Assembly (NCBI GenBank): GCA_031253755.1
Contig: JAIRVT010000101.1
Coordinates: forward strand, 1 to 43,967
Direction: 5' to 3'
Source of the DNA: Enterobacteriaceae bacterium
Lineage (GTDB): Bacteria; Pseudomonadota; Gammaproteobacteria; Enterobacterales; Enterobacteriaceae
Length of the DNA: 43,967 nt
Positions within the stretch are counted from its first letter, which is position 1. Each line of letters begins with the position of its first letter. Under the pieces are notes generated by a model. It was not told where the DNA came from and did not search any database. It saw only the letters and a list, made by a program, of their open reading frames with translations. This document shows, piece after piece, positions 34,959 to 43,967 of this stretch. Made by a program: the position numbers and the translations under genes.

Positions 34959-35846
34959 TTAATTTAAAGACTTATCATTGGGTGATTTAAATAAGGTTTT
35001 CATCTCATCAGAAAGTGAGAAATTCATATTCAGGTTTTTAGGCGGAATAGGTTGAGTAAACCAGCGATTAAACAGTTTTTCGGCCTGACCGGAATTTTGT
35101 GTTTGTACAATGGTATCATCCACCAGTTTTTTGAATTGCGGATCGTCTTTGCGCAGCATACAACCATAGGCTTCTTTGGATTGTGGCTCACCGACGATCA
35201 CCCATTGATCAGGTTTTTTCGCTTTGGCTCGCTCACCTGCCAGTAGTGCGTCATCAATCATAAACGCAACTGCACGGCCAGATTCCAATGTACGGAATGA
35301 GTCACCATGATCTTTTGCGCTGATAATGCGCATCTTCATTTTTTTCTCATCATTGAGTTTATTCAGCAACATTTCAGAAGTGGTGCCGGCACTGACAACG
35401 ACATTTTTTCCAGCCAGATCATCAAAACCTTTGACCCCAGAATCTTTGTTAGTCAGTAAACGTGTATTGACGATAAAAATTGTATTGGAAAATTCCGCTT
35501 GTTTGCGGCGCTCGACATTATTGGTTGTTGAACCACATTCGAAATCGTAAGTCCCATTTTGCAATAATGGAATACGGTTTTGGGAAGTGATTGGAATTAA
35601 TTTAACTTGTAAATTAGGTACGTTAAGTTTTTTCTTAATCGCATCGACAATTAAATCAGAATATGCTTGGGAATAACCAACGACATTCTGATGACCATCA
35701 TAATAAGCAAATGGTACAGACGACTCCCTGTGACCAATAGTCACCACACCATTGTCTTTGATTTTTTTCAATGTGCCGGTCAATTCCTCAGCATGGGCAG
35801 CTCCTGCTGCGCTGAATAACATTGCGGTTAACATCAACTTACGCAT
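34959..35846 (-). CDS. gltI: Glutamate/aspartate periplasmic binding protein GltI
   Basis: 295 aa from ATG 35846 (AAGGAG six bases upstream); an ATG five codons earlier is part of that ribosome site. Signal peptide MRKLMLTAMLFSAAGAAHA. Matches: GHRESSVPFAYYDGHQNVVGYSQ, LIPITSQNRIPLLQNGTYDFECGSTTNN, IISAKDHGDSFRTLESGRAVAFM and EAYGCMLRKDDPQFKKL. It binds glutamate and aspartate in the periplasm and delivers them to GltJK. First gene of the gltIJKL operon. Confidence 0.97.
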   Translation of the reverse strand: MRKLMLTAMLFSAAGAAHAEELTGTLKKIKDNGVVTIGHRESSVPFAYYDGHQNVVGYSQAYSDLIVDAIKKKLNVPNLQVKLIPITSQNRIPLLQNGTYDFECGSTTNNVERRKQAEFSNTIFIVNTRLLTNKDSGVKGFDDLAGKNVVVSAGTTSEMLLNKLNDEKKMKMRIISAKDHGDSFRTLESGRAVAFMIDDALLAGERAKAKKPDQWVIVGEPQSKEAYGCMLRKDDPQFKKLVDDTIVQTQNSGQAEKLFNRWFTQPIPPKNLNMNFSLSDEMKTLFKSPNDKSLN

Positions 35847-36343
35847 ATAAAACTCCTTCATCTGGTTGTTTATTCATAAAATCGCGCTTGCTTATAATTA
35901 TTTATGCTTCCATTTTTATTTTTGCAGAAGCCATTATCATCGAGACGATTTCCTGAACCTTTGTGCATGAACTGTGAAAAAATAATGCATTATGTTAGTT
36001 TTTTGAAACTAAAATGTTTCCGTTTCGCGAGCCACTTCGCACTATAAATAAATAATTTCTCTTAATTGTGATTTAAAGACGAATAATTCCATTCCTTGCT
36101 TACATTTAATTTTTGGCAAAGTTGAATATCTCATAATGGAATTATTGAGTATTGTTTTATCTTTTATAAAAGTGTTTTATAAGAGAAATTAAAAAACAAA
36201 TCCTCTTACTGAAATAAGTAAAAAATAATAAGAAGGTCATTTCAAATTGCAATTTACAATGCCATGAGTATGTTTATATTTCCCGCTAAACAGAGAGATA
36301 TAAAATATATATTGAAAAGCGATTGATATAATAAAGGGAAATA
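35847..36343. other. Non-coding AT-rich spacer between lnt and gltI
   Basis: About 500 bases with no credible gene on either strand. It contains the gltI promoter region (minus strand), a palindrome ATAATGCATTAT at 35982-35993, and a small GCGA/TCGC inverted repeat near 36028-36039. I cannot assign a -10/-35 pair or a known operator with confidence. Confidence 0.5.
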
Positions 36344-36380
36344 CATGAATTCATGGCCAAAATTAAGCCATGAATTCATG
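36344..36380. terminator. Perfect 14-bp inverted repeat downstream of lnt
   Basis: CATGAATTCATGGC (36344-36357) and GCCATGAATTCATG (36367-36380) form a perfect stem around a 9-base AT-rich loop, 33 bases beyond the lnt stop on the minus strand. Each arm is itself nearly palindromic (CATGAATTCATG). Only a weak T-tract follows. Likely the end of the miaB-ybeZ-ybeY-corC-lnt unit, but a protein-binding site is possible. Confidence 0.6.
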
Positions 36381-36412
36381 CGAAGATATTATCAAAAATA
36401 GGATTAAACTAT

Positions 36413-37942
36413 TTAATTGCGGCGGAATTTGCGGATAAACCCAAACAAAATAAACAACACGGTGACTCCCCAAACCGGCCAGTGACCAAAACGGTAATAA
36501 GGCGTTGTACCGCTGGCTGGAACAACCTTTGTTTCCAGAACCTGACGAGTGAATTGCGGGATTTCAGCCTGTATTGAGCCATCAGGCCTGATAACGGCCG
36601 TAATGCCGTTATTTGTTCCTCTTAGTAATGGGCGCCCCAGTTCAAGAGAACGCATCCGTGCCATTTGGAAATGCTGCCATGGCCCGATAGATTGCCCAAA
36701 CCACGCATCGTTGGAAATTGTCAGCAGGAATTCTGTATCAGGTTTGAAGTTTTCGCGGACTTGTTCGCCCAAAATAATTTCATAGCAGATTGCCGCCGTA
36801 ATTTCATGCCCTGCAACAGAAAGCTGGGGCTGTATGTAGGCTCCCCGGCTGAAAGAGGACATCGGTAAGTTAAACAGCGGAGCCAATGGGCGCAGTAACG
36901 TCTCCAGAGGCACAAATTCCCCAAAAGGCACCAGATGATATTTGTCATAACGATCAAGCGCCGGATACCGATAAGGTGTTTTTTCACCTAACACAATGAT
37001 ACTGTTATAGTATTTGTATCCTTCCAACGTAGGTCGTGCATCGGGAATACCCGTAATCAGGCTGGTATTATGTTGCCTGAGCATCGCATCCAGCTTAGTC
37101 AGAAAACTATCTTGGGTAATCTCATAAGCAGGAATAGCGGCTTCCGGCCAGATAATAATTGGTACCTTGCCGATAAAAGGCCTGCTGTTATCCAGATAGA
37201 TATCCAGCGTGTTCTTTAATTCAGACGCTTCCCATTTTATTTCCTGCGGAATATTGCCTTGCACCAGCGCGATATCGGCTGATTTTTCCGGCTGCAAGGT
37301 ATACCAGTGATAATGTCGCATTGACCAGGGCAGCAATAATAGAATGATGGCTGCGATGGCAGAGGAAAGATTTTTATGAACGGCGGCAACAACCAGAAAA
37401 CCGCTGATGATCATCAGCAGGAAAGTAACACCTTCTACCCCAAAAACCGGAGCAACCGCTTTCAATGGGCCATCAATCTGGCTGTAACCAAATTGCAGCC
37501 ACGGAAACCCGGTGAGTACCCAGCCCCGTAAAAATTCAGTACATTGCCACAAAGCCGGGCCGGCAATCACCAGCCTGATAGCATTTGAGGCAGGGAAAAA
37601 ACGGTTAAGCAACCCGGCAAACAGAGCCGGATAAAGCGCCAGATAGGCCGCAAGCAGGATCACCAAAAAGATATTGGCGGCAAAGGGCATTCCACCGAAA
37701 CCGGCAATACTGACATACACCCAATTTGTGCCACTACCGAATAAACCCAGACCCCAGCAAAAACCGATAAAAAGTGCCTGTCGGGTAGCCCGGTTTAACG
37801 TCAGGATTTGCAGCCCGAAAAGAGACAGAAGTGCTGCCGGCCAGAAATCAAAAGGTGAAAAAGCCAGTGTTCCACTGGCTCCGAAGAAAAGCGCCAGCAA
37901 AGCACGCAGCCGCTGGCAACTCATTAATGAGGCTTTGTTCAT
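36413..37942 (-). CDS. lnt: Apolipoprotein N-acyltransferase Lnt
   Basis: 509 aa (E. coli 512). Several N-terminal helices, then a nitrilase-like periplasmic domain with the catalytic triad E267 ([12 protein letters not shown]), K334 ([12 protein letters not shown]) and C386 ([10 protein letters not shown]). It adds the third acyl chain to the N-terminal cysteine of lipoproteins, the last step before Lol export; RlpA and LptE in this window are its substrates. Follows corC by eight bases, as in E. coli. Confidence 0.97.
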   Translation of the reverse strand: MNKASLMSCQRLRALLALFFGASGTLAFSPFDFWPAALLSLFGLQILTLNRATRQALFIGFCWGLGLFGSGTNWVYVSIAGFGGMPFAANIFLVILLAAYLALYPALFAGLLNRFFPASNAIRLVIAGPALWQCTEFLRGWVLTGFPWLQFGYSQIDGPLKAVAPVFGVEGVTFLLMIISGFLVVAAVHKNLSSAIAAIILLLLPWSMRHYHWYTLQPEKSADIALVQGNIPQEIKWEASELKNTLDIYLDNSRPFIGKVPIIIWPEAAIPAYEITQDSFLTKLDAMLRQHNTSLITGIPDARPTLEGYKYYNSIIVLGEKTPYRYPALDRYDKYHLVPFGEFVPLETLLRPLAPLFNLPMSSFSRGAYIQPQLSVAGHEITAAICYEIILGEQVRENFKPDTEFLLTISNDAWFGQSIGPWQHFQMARMRSLELGRPLLRGTNNGITAVIRPDGSIQAEIPQFTRQVLETKVVPASGTTPYYRFGHWPVWGVTVLFILFGFIRKFRRN

Positions 37943-37950
37943 AGATCCTA

Positions 37951-38829
37951 TTAGTCTTTATCAAGGCCAGGAACTTCAGCATCATCCGGTATTTTTACAT
38001 GCACCTGAATGATCTTCCGGCTATCTGCCATGGCTATTTTGAAAAGATAGCCGTTGATGCTGATGGATTCGCCACGGGAAGGCAGGTGCCCGAATGCCTG
38101 CATAACCAGCCCGCCGATGGTATCGACTTCTTCATCGCTGAAATTCGTACCGAAAATATCGTTGAAGTCTTCAATTTGCGCTAATGCCCGCACTGAATAG
38201 GTATGGCGGCTCAAGGCACGAATATCGTTATCGTCTTCATCATCGTATTCGTCTTCAATTTCGCCCACAATCAGTTCAAGGATATCTTCGATTGTGACTA
38301 AACCGGAGACACCGCCGAATTCATCAATCACAATCGCCATATGGTAGCGTTGGGAACGGAATTCTTTCAGTAGCCGGTCAACTCGCTTGCTCTCCGGTAC
38401 GACAACAGCCTGCCGCAGCACTTTATCAATGCTGAAAGGTTCTGCATTTGTGCGCATGAATGGCAGGAGATCCTTCGCCATCAGAATGCCTTCAATATGA
38501 TCTTTATCTTCGCTGATCACAGGAAAGCGAGAATGGGCAGAATCGATAATAACATCCAGACATTCGTCCAGCGTTTGATTGCGTTTTAAGGTAACGATTT
38601 GTGAGCGTGGGATCATAATATCGCGCACGCGCTGGTCAGCAATATCCATTACCCCTTCGAGCATTTCTCGCGTATCGGGGTCAATCAGGTCGTTCTGTTC
38701 AGAATCACGGATCAGTTCAACCAAATCACTACGGTTCTTTGGTTCACCATGGAAAATCTGATTAAGAAGTGCAAAAAAGCCTTTCTTAGGACCAGGGCTA
38801 TCGTTACTAGAAGGATGGTCGTCGCTCAT
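37951..38829 (-). CDS. corC: CorC/YbeX CBS-domain protein (magnesium/cobalt efflux)
   Basis: 292 aa, the E. coli length. Two CBS domains (about 66-190, from [27 protein letters not shown] to [19 protein letters not shown]) and a C-terminal CorC_HlyC domain (about 205-285). No membrane segment, so it acts in the cytosol. Linked to Mg2+/Co2+ tolerance and to ribosome metabolism through its ybeYZ neighbours. An acidic stretch [13 protein letters not shown] lies between domains. Confidence 0.96.
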   Translation of the reverse strand: MSDDHPSSNDSPGPKKGFFALLNQIFHGEPKNRSDLVELIRDSEQNDLIDPDTREMLEGVMDIADQRVRDIMIPRSQIVTLKRNQTLDECLDVIIDSAHSRFPVISEDKDHIEGILMAKDLLPFMRTNAEPFSIDKVLRQAVVVPESKRVDRLLKEFRSQRYHMAIVIDEFGGVSGLVTIEDILELIVGEIEDEYDDEDDNDIRALSRHTYSVRALAQIEDFNDIFGTNFSDEEVDTIGGLVMQAFGHLPSRGESISINGYLFKIAMADSRKIIQVHVKIPDDAEVPGLDKD

Positions 38830-38878
38830 GGCGGTCTAATTAAAATACTCCATTAATTAATATTATCGTGATGTTTAA

Positions 38879-38920
38879 CACTGAATATTCAGCACTAACT
38901 ATTCACCACTAAAGTTTAAC
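38879..38920. repeat. 14-bp tandem units between corC and ybeY
   Basis: CACTGAATATTCAG (38879-38892), CACTAACTATTCAC (38893-38906) and CACTAAAGTTTAAC (38907-38920) are three diverged units in the 124-bp corC-ybeY spacer. No gene is present there. Confidence 0.55.
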
Positions 38921-38953
38921 GCACAAGATTTAACACAAAAGTGCCATCGGTGG

Positions 38954-39421
38954 TTACTCTTTTTCTGACAGATAAGGATCAGGATAACCCATTTTGGCTA
39001 AAATTTCCGTTTCCAAAGATTCCATCTCTTCTGCTTCATCATCTTCGATATGATCATATCCAAGTAAATGAAGACAACCGTGAACCACCATATGCGCCCA
39101 GTGTTCTTCAACTGTTTTTTGTTGCTCTTTTGCTTCTTGCTCAACAACTTGACGACATATGATCAAATCACCGAGCAAGGGCAGTTCCACTTCAGGCGGT
39201 GCTTCAAATGGAAAGGATAACACATTGGTTGGTTTATCTTTCCCACGATAAGTGAGGTTTAATTCGTGGCTTTCTGCCTCATCAACCAGACGGATAGTTA
39301 CTTCACTTTCTGCCTGAAATTGCGGCAAAACGCCCTCTAACCAGCGTTGGAAATGGGCTTCTTCAGGAAGCCCGGCCGGAGTTTCACATGCAATTTGTAA
39401 GTCTAATATTACTGCATTCAT
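38954..39421 (-). CDS. ybeY: Endoribonuclease YbeY (16S rRNA 3'-end maturation)
   Basis: 155 aa, same length as E. coli. Zinc-binding HxxxHxxxxxH: H114, H118 and H124 in [15 protein letters not shown], plus the conserved R59 region ([17 protein letters not shown]). It trims the 3' end of 16S rRNA and takes part in 70S quality control. The ATG overlaps the ybeZ stop by 4 bases. Confidence 0.98.
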   Translation of the reverse strand: MNAVILDLQIACETPAGLPEEAHFQRWLEGVLPQFQAESEVTIRLVDEAESHELNLTYRGKDKPTNVLSFPFEAPPEVELPLLGDLIICRQVVEQEAKEQQKTVEEHWAHMVVHGCLHLLGYDHIEDDEAEEMESLETEILAKMGYPDPYLSEKE

Positions 39422-40464
39422 TGCGCTTCCTGTCTGCGCTGTTCATTCAGCGCCTGTTTACGTTTCTGCTCTGCGGCTTCCCATATCTCATAGGCAATGA
39501 CGACTTTGGCAACCAAAGGATGGCGCACTATATCTTCACTATGAAGGAAATTAAAACTCAAGTCGTCAACGTCAGATAATACTTCCATCGCATGACTCAG
39601 GCCCGATTTCTGCCCTTTGGGCAGATCTATCTGAGTGACATCTCCGGTAATCACCGCTTTGGAATTAAAACCAATGCGGGTCAGAAACATTTTCATCTGT
39701 TCGATAGTGGTATTCTGGCTTTCGTCGAGAATAATAAAGGCATCATTGAGTGTTCGTCCACGCATATAAGCCAATGGAGCCACTTCAATAACATTTCTTT
39801 CGATCAGCTTCTCAACTTTTTCAAATCCCAGCATCTCAAACAAAGCGTCATAAAGCGGACGTAAGTAAGGATCGACTTTCTGACTCAGGTCACCCGGCAA
39901 AAAGCCCAGTTTTTCGCCAGCTTCAACGGCGGGACGAGTCAGCAGTATCCGGCGAATATCCTGACGTTCCAGCGCATCAACTGCCGCCGCAACCGCCAGA
40001 TAGGTTTTACCGGTTCCCGCAGGCCCGATGCCGAATGTAATATCATGGTCAAGGATATTAGCGATGTACTGTGCCTGATTAGGTGTCCGGGGTTTTACGA
40101 CACCCCGTTTCGTCTTGATATTTACGGCCTTACCGTATTGAGGCACGCTCTCTGCCGATTGTTCCAGTACGCGGCTTTCAGTGATCGCCAAATGAACCTG
40201 TTCAGGCTCAAGATTTGGTATCACGCCACGCACAGGCGCGGTATCAACGTACAAGCGGCGCAGGATACCAGAGACTGCACTGATATGCAGTGGTTTGCCC
40301 ACCAATTTGAAACGGTTGTCACGTCGGTTAATTTCGATTCCCAAACGACGCTCAAGTTGTTTCAAATTGTCATCAAGTGGGCCACACAGGCTCATTAGTC
40401 GCTGATTATCTGCGGGTTCCAGAAAGATCTCTTGTGTTGCTACTTGTGGGTTTATTTGTGTCAC
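39418..40464 (-). CDS. ybeZ: PhoH-like ATPase YbeZ
   Basis: 348 aa. Walker A GPAGTGKT (147-154), Walker [11 protein letters not shown] (about 238-247) and [11 protein letters not shown], marks of the PhoH family related to helicase ATPase cores. It partners YbeY in rRNA processing. The N-terminus ([30 protein letters not shown]) is a small KH-like region. It lies between miaB and ybeY, with 91 bp to miaB. Confidence 0.96.
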   Translation of the reverse strand: MTQINPQVATQEIFLEPADNQRLMSLCGPLDDNLKQLERRLGIEINRRDNRFKLVGKPLHISAVSGILRRLYVDTAPVRGVIPNLEPEQVHLAITESRVLEQSAESVPQYGKAVNIKTKRGVVKPRTPNQAQYIANILDHDITFGIGPAGTGKTYLAVAAAVDALERQDIRRILLTRPAVEAGEKLGFLPGDLSQKVDPYLRPLYDALFEMLGFEKVEKLIERNVIEVAPLAYMRGRTLNDAFIILDESQNTTIEQMKMFLTRIGFNSKAVITGDVTQIDLPKGQKSGLSHAMEVLSDVDDLSFNFLHSEDIVRHPLVAKVVIAYEIWEAAEQKRKQALNEQRRQEAQ

Positions 40465-40520
40465 TGATTATCTCTATATTGGGATCCTAATACCGGCCTG
40501 CCTGTGAAAGCAGACCGTTT

Positions 40521-40564
40521 GTTAAGGCTGACCTCTGTTAAGGCTGCCCGGTTCGTTAAGGCTG
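40521..40564. repeat. Three GTTAAGGCTG repeats over the miaB 3' end
   Basis: GTTAAGGCTG occurs at 40521-40530, 40537-40546 and 40555-40564, with 16- and 18-base periods. On the minus strand it is CAGCCTTAAC, the last codons and TAA stop of miaB, so the stop-codon region has been copied twice into the miaB-ybeZ spacer. Confidence 0.88.
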
Positions 40565-41986
40565 ATAACTTCCAACGCCGATTTCATCTTCCTTACGGGT
40601 ACGGGCAATCACTGACTCAGGAGATTCATGGACACGTAAATCCATTTCATCTTCAGTACGAATCACCTTACCACGCAGGGAATTGGTATAAACATCAACA
40701 ATTTCCACATCAACGAATTTACCAATCATATCAGGCGTACCTTCAAAATTAACAACACGGTTGTTTTCAGTACGACCAGAAAGTTCCATGATATTTTTAC
40801 GTGACGGACCTTCAACCAGAATACGCTGTGTGCTGCCAAGCATCGCACGGCTGAAACTCATCGCCTGTTGGTTAATCCGCTGCTGGAGCAGGTACAGGCG
40901 CTGTTTTTTCTCATCTTCACTCACATCATCAGGCAAATCAGCGGCGGGTGTTCCCGGACGGGCTGAGTAGATGAAGCTGAAACTCATGTCGAAATTAACA
41001 TCAGCAATCAGCTGCATGGTTTTTTCGAAGTCATCTTGTGTTTCACCGGGGAAGCCAATGATGAAATCAGAGCTGATTAGAATGTCAGGACGGGCTTTAC
41101 GCAGACGCCGAATGATGCCTTTATACTCCAGCGCGGTGTGGGCACGCTTCATCATCGTCAGAATACGATCAGAACCGCTCTGGACAGGCAAGTGCAGGAA
41201 GCTGACCAGTTCTGGAGTATCTTCGTAAACTTCGATAATATCGTCAGTAAATTCAATTGGGTGGCTGGTTGTAAAACGGATTCGGTCAATGCCATCAATC
41301 GCAGCAACCAAGCGCAGCAATTCGGCAAATGAGCAGATCTCACCATCAAATGTTGCACCACGGTAGGCATTGACATTCTGACCGAGCAAATTGACTTCAC
41401 GCACGCCTTGTGCAGCAAGCTGGGCAATTTCAAACAAAATATCATCGCAAGGACGGCTGACTTCTTCCCCGCGCGTGTAAGGAACAACGCAGAATGTGCA
41501 ATATTTATTGCAGCCTTCCATAATGGAGACAAACGCTGTCGGGCCATCAGCTCGTGGTTCCGGCAGACGGTCAAATTTTTCGATTTCAGGGAAGCTGATA
41601 TCAACAACAGGGCTGCGAGTGCCTTTCACATGATTAATCATTTCCGGCAGGCGGTGCAGGGTCTGTGGCCCGAAGATAATATCAACGCTGGGAGAACGCT
41701 GGCGGATATAATCCCCTTCCTGAGAAGCGACACAGCCACCAACACCAATAATGATTTCAGGATTTTTGTCTTTCAGCCCTTTCCAGCGCCCCAATTGATG
41801 AAAGACTTTTTCTTGGGCTTTTTCACGGATTGAACAAGTGTTCAGGAGTAAGATATCTGCGTCTTCGGCGACATCGGTTAACTGATAACCGTGAGTGGTT
41901 TCCAGCAGGTCGGCCATCTTGGATGAATCATATTCATTCATCTGACAGCCCCAGGTTTTGATATACAGTTTTTTTATCGTCGACAT
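40556..41986 (-). CDS. miaB: tRNA-2-methylthio-N6-dimethylallyladenosine synthase MiaB
   Basis: 476 aa (E. coli 474). Methylthiotransferase with an N-terminal UPF0004 domain (C14, C51, C85 for the second cluster), a radical-SAM core with C159-x3-C163-x2-C166 ([10 protein letters not shown]) and a C-terminal TRAM domain (about 378-445). It adds the methylthio group to i6A37 of tRNAs reading U-start codons. First gene of the miaB-ybeZ-ybeY-corC-lnt unit, divergent from ubiF; the 231-bp spacer (41987-42217) should hold both promoters. Confidence 0.98.
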   Translation of the reverse strand: MSTIKKLYIKTWGCQMNEYDSSKMADLLETTHGYQLTDVAEDADILLLNTCSIREKAQEKVFHQLGRWKGLKDKNPEIIIGVGGCVASQEGDYIRQRSPSVDIIFGPQTLHRLPEMINHVKGTRSPVVDISFPEIEKFDRLPEPRADGPTAFVSIMEGCNKYCTFCVVPYTRGEEVSRPCDDILFEIAQLAAQGVREVNLLGQNVNAYRGATFDGEICSFAELLRLVAAIDGIDRIRFTTSHPIEFTDDIIEVYEDTPELVSFLHLPVQSGSDRILTMMKRAHTALEYKGIIRRLRKARPDILISSDFIIGFPGETQDDFEKTMQLIADVNFDMSFSFIYSARPGTPAADLPDDVSEDEKKQRLYLLQQRINQQAMSFSRAMLGSTQRILVEGPSRKNIMELSGRTENNRVVNFEGTPDMIGKFVDVEIVDVYTNSLRGKVIRTEDEMDLRVHESPESVIARTRKEDEIGVGSYQP

Positions 41987-42217
41987 TTTGTGTATCCGGT
42001 GTTTCCAGTGGAATCATGCATTAACACTGAAAAGCCATAGTGTATGAACCAGTTATTGAACCAGCGCATGGAATGCAGTGTATTTAGCATAATAATATTG
42101 CTGGCTATTGTAGTCATTTGAGGCATCAGTGACCAGACTGTAACACCGGATATTCACAGCCAGAAAGGGAAAATTCCAGTACACTATTTTAATCAATAAG
42201 TTAATGACGTGATGAGT

Positions 42218-43405
42218 ATGAATAATCCACAACAAAAATTCGATATGATTGTCGTTGGTGCAGGCATGATTGGTGCTACAACGGCATTGGGGCTAGCCCA
42301 AGAAGGCTGGCAAGTTGCCCTGTTGGAGCAGCAGTCTCCACAACCCTATGATGCTGCTCAAATCCCGGATGTGCGTGTTTCTGCAATTAGTTGTGCTTCT
42401 GTTGAATTATTGAAGCAATTGGGCGCATGGAAGCGTGTTTTACAGATGCGCAGTGCGCCTTATCGGAAATTGGAAACGTGGGAACAACATGATTCTAATG
42501 TTATTTTCGATGCTGAAAGCCTCGGTTTACCCGAATTGGGTCATATGGTGGAAAACCGTATTCTGCAATTGGCGCTGTGGCAGGAATTTGAACATTATCC
42601 TAATCTGACCCTGCTCTGCCCTGCTGAATTAAAATCGATGCAACGACAGGATGCGCATAAAATGTGGCAGCTAGAATTAGCGGACGGCACGCAGCTCACC
42701 ACAAAATTAATTATCGGTGCTGATGGTGCCCGTTCTCAGGTTCGGCAGTTAGCGGGAGTGGGTAGCAGAGGGTGGCAATATCGTCAGTCATGTATGCTGA
42801 TTACGGTCAAAACTGAGCAACCTCAGCAAGATGTCACATGGCAGCAATTTTTCCCTTCCGGCCCCAGAGCATTTTTGCCGTTGTTTGAGCAATGGGCCTC
42901 ATTGGTTTGGTATGACTCTCCTGCCCGTATTCGTCAGTTACAGGCGATGCCGATGGCACAACTTGGGCAAGAAATTTTTCAGGCATTTCCTGACCGTTTA
43001 GGTAAAGTGACACCAATTGCCGCCGGTTCCTTTCCTCTCACTCGTCATCATGCCAGCCATTATGTGCGTGAAGGGCTGGTTTTGCTGGGTGATGCAGCCC
43101 ACACCATCAATCCGCTGGCTGGGCAGGGCGTCAATTTAGGTTATCGGGATGTCGATACTCTGCTCAAGGTCTTGATCAATGCCAGAGAATTGCTGGAGGA
43201 ATGGGATTCTTTGCCAGTTCTAATGCGCTATCAACGCCGCAGAATGCCGGATAATTTAATCATGCAGGCAGGCATGGATCTCTTTCATACCGCATTCAGC
43301 CACGATTTGCCGGGATTGAAAACGATGCGTAATCTGGCCTTAATGGCGGCACAACGTTCAGGAATGATGAAAAAACTGGCGCTGAAATATGCTTTAGGTG
43401 TGTGA
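42218..43405 (+). CDS. ubiF: 3-demethoxyubiquinol 3-hydroxylase UbiF
   Basis: 395 aa from ATG 42218 (aligns with the E. coli start MTNQPTE); a GTG at 42209 and an ATG at 42212 are in frame and cannot be excluded. Flavoprotein monooxygenase of ubiquinone synthesis. FAD motif VVGAGMIGATTALGLAQEGW, GADGARSQVRQLAG, and GDAAHTINPLAGQGVNLGYRDV near 280. SCMLITVKTEQPQQDVTWQQF and PRAFLPLFEQWASLVWYDSPARIRQLQ match UbiF rather than UbiH or VisC. In E. coli a tRNA cluster follows ubiF; none is seen here. Confidence 0.95.
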   Translation: MNNPQQKFDMIVVGAGMIGATTALGLAQEGWQVALLEQQSPQPYDAAQIPDVRVSAISCASVELLKQLGAWKRVLQMRSAPYRKLETWEQHDSNVIFDAESLGLPELGHMVENRILQLALWQEFEHYPNLTLLCPAELKSMQRQDAHKMWQLELADGTQLTTKLIIGADGARSQVRQLAGVGSRGWQYRQSCMLITVKTEQPQQDVTWQQFFPSGPRAFLPLFEQWASLVWYDSPARIRQLQAMPMAQLGQEIFQAFPDRLGKVTPIAAGSFPLTRHHASHYVREGLVLLGDAAHTINPLAGQGVNLGYRDVDTLLKVLINARELLEEWDSLPVLMRYQRRRMPDNLIMQAGMDLFHTAFSHDLPGLKTMRNLALMAAQRSGMMKKLALKYALGV

Positions 43406-43424
43406 AAAGTATTTTTAAGCAGAT

Positions 43425-43440
43425 TTTTGTATATACAAAA
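43425..43440. promoter_or_regulatory. Palindrome TTTTGTATATACAAAA (distal copy)
   Basis: Perfect 16-bp palindrome, 19 bases after the ubiF stop. It shares the core TTTTGTATATAC with a second copy 110 bp downstream, in front of the toxin-antitoxin remnant, so the pair looks like operators for one regulator. Confidence 0.55.
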
Positions 43441-43534
43441 TTATCAATATTATAATTTACACATCCATTACCAGCATATATGTCATGTGATAATGCAGGA
43501 GTACATGAGTTTATTTGTTTTATTTAATAGCGTA

Positions 43535-43550
43535 TTTTGTATATACGAAT
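43535..43550. promoter_or_regulatory. Palindrome TTTTGTATATACGAAT (proximal copy)
   Basis: Imperfect second copy of the TTTTGTATATAC palindrome, 26 bases before the toxin start. It overlaps a possible -10 region, with TTGTTT at 43515-43520 as a possible -35. Such a site could be the autoregulatory operator of the toxin-antitoxin locus. Confidence 0.5.
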
Positions 43551-43576
43551 TAACCATGAATTAAAGGCATTGTCAC

Positions 43577-43708
43577 ATGAATCTCTTGATATCACCAAGC
43601 ATCAGATTGAAATTGGCAGGAAAAAATCCGCCTGTTAATGAAGAAGATATATTCCAATGCTTTTCTAACCGGGTTGGTCATTTTCTCAAACCTGATGGCT
43701 TCTACTAA
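43577..43708 (+). pseudogene. Truncated toxin gene of a BrnT-like toxin-antitoxin pair
   Basis: 43-aa frame MNLLISPSIRLKLAGKNPPV..., EEDIFQCFSNRVGHFL, then an abrupt KPDGFY stop. I recall a family of about 90 aa (often labelled ADP-ribosyl-(dinitrogen reductase) hydrolase, BrnT-like) beginning '..ISPSI..KLA.K..V...EI.QCF.NR.G.FL.DTREEHKTDPPT..FIAET'. The second half, with its catalytic and beta-sheet part, is missing here and the frame runs straight into the antitoxin start. AAAGG nine bases upstream gives a good ribosome site. Family call from memory; loss of function inferred from the missing half. Confidence 0.6.
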
Positions 43709-43847
43709 TAAAGCTTGGGAAAACGGTGAACTTGGCCGCAGTACAGCCCACATCAAGGTATCTGATGATATAACTGAAGATCTGATTAACGAGGAATTGG
43801 ATTTACAACCTATTTCAATCAGATTAATTGACTGCTCCCCGCCGTAA
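43695..43847 (+). pseudogene. Truncated antitoxin partner (BrnA/CopG-like N-terminus)
   Basis: 50-aa frame from ATG 43695: MASTNKAWENGELGRSTAHI, then VSDDITEDLINEELDLQPISIRL, ending IDCSPP. The pattern 'AWE.GELG.......VS......I.E.L.LQPISIRL' is the start of antitoxins that pair with the toxin family above and continue with a C-terminal region of about 30 residues (..LI.DLK..A...G.GYQPLIR..L) lost here. It overlaps the truncated toxin by 14 bases, so a deletion joined the two. The frame is open from 43638, but those residues are toxin DNA in another frame. Nothing recognisable follows to 43967. Confidence 0.6.
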
Positions 43848-43967
43848 ACCTGTCTTTCCTACACAAATACGTTAGGGAGGAATAAAACACATTTTTATTG
43901 AACTTTTGTCTGATAGATTAAGCTCAACAAAAAACATGACCTGAGGTAATCTTTGTGTTTTCAGCCA

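Noticed and set aside
43425-43440. LexA (SOS) box
   Set aside because: The LexA site needs CTG at one end and CAG at the other (CTGTATATATAAACAG type); this palindrome has TTG/CAA and no SOS gene follows.
43955-43967. Possible start of a further gene (GTG after GAGG) at the right edge
   Set aside because: Only four codons are inside the window, too little to support a gene call.

Overview
The window looks like a chromosomal segment of a Gram-negative enterobacterium of the order Enterobacterales, most likely Morganellaceae of the Xenorhabdus/Photorhabdus type. The right-hand 23 kb keeps the order of the Escherichia coli lip-dac-mrd-leuS-glt-lnt-miaB-ubiF chromosome block almost gene for gene. 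Intergenic spacers carry ATACCC/TTCAAG palindromes of a kind I associate with Xenorhabdus and Photorhabdus. The genus is an inference from recalled family sequences; no search was run.

Layout. (1) 1-2.1 kb is accessory DNA: a frameshifted 3' remnant of a Tn3-family transposase with a possible terminal inverted repeat, an orphan Hcp (type VI secretion), and, converging on it, a candidate lysozyme-like effector overlapping a small membrane protein that could be its immunity partner. (2) 2.2-4.3 kb is core: crcB, lipA and lipB, all on the minus strand. (3) 4.4-20.5 kb is an insertion of about 16 kb between lipB and ybeD, which are neighbours in E. coli. It holds a divergent TrkH-type potassium transporter and a complete aerobactin system. 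The minus strand has iucA-iucB-iucC-iucD-iutA (synthesis and outer-membrane receptor). Divergently on the plus strand are a ShiF-like exporter, a siderophore-interacting reductase and fhuC-fhuD-fhuB (inner-membrane import). Overlapping Fur-box-like sites lie in the shared promoter region. (4) 20.5-32.5 kb is core, all minus strand: leuS-lptE-holA-nadD-rsfS-rlmH-mrdA-mrdB-rlpA-dacA-ybeD, covering cell elongation, lipopolysaccharide transport, DNA polymerase III delta, NAD synthesis and ribosome silencing. (5) 32.7-35.8 kb is the glutamate/aspartate ABC transporter gltIJKL, with an intrinsic terminator and a palindromic repeat between gltI and gltJ. (6) 36.4-42 kb is miaB-ybeZ-ybeY-corC-lnt. (7) 42.2-43.4 kb is ubiF on the plus strand. 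(8) The right edge carries a decayed toxin-antitoxin pair behind two matching palindromes.

How the genes work together. The island forms a closed iron circuit: IucD hydroxylates lysine, IucB acetylates it, IucA and IucC condense two copies with citrate, and ShiF probably helps export. IutA and FhuBCD bring ferric aerobactin back, and the SIP-type flavoprotein releases the iron. A striking extra feature is a set of short tandem duplications, mostly 15 bp (also 14 and 18 bp). They occur in frame inside iucA, iucB, iucC, rlpA and lptE, and outside genes after fhuB, before ybeY and after miaB.
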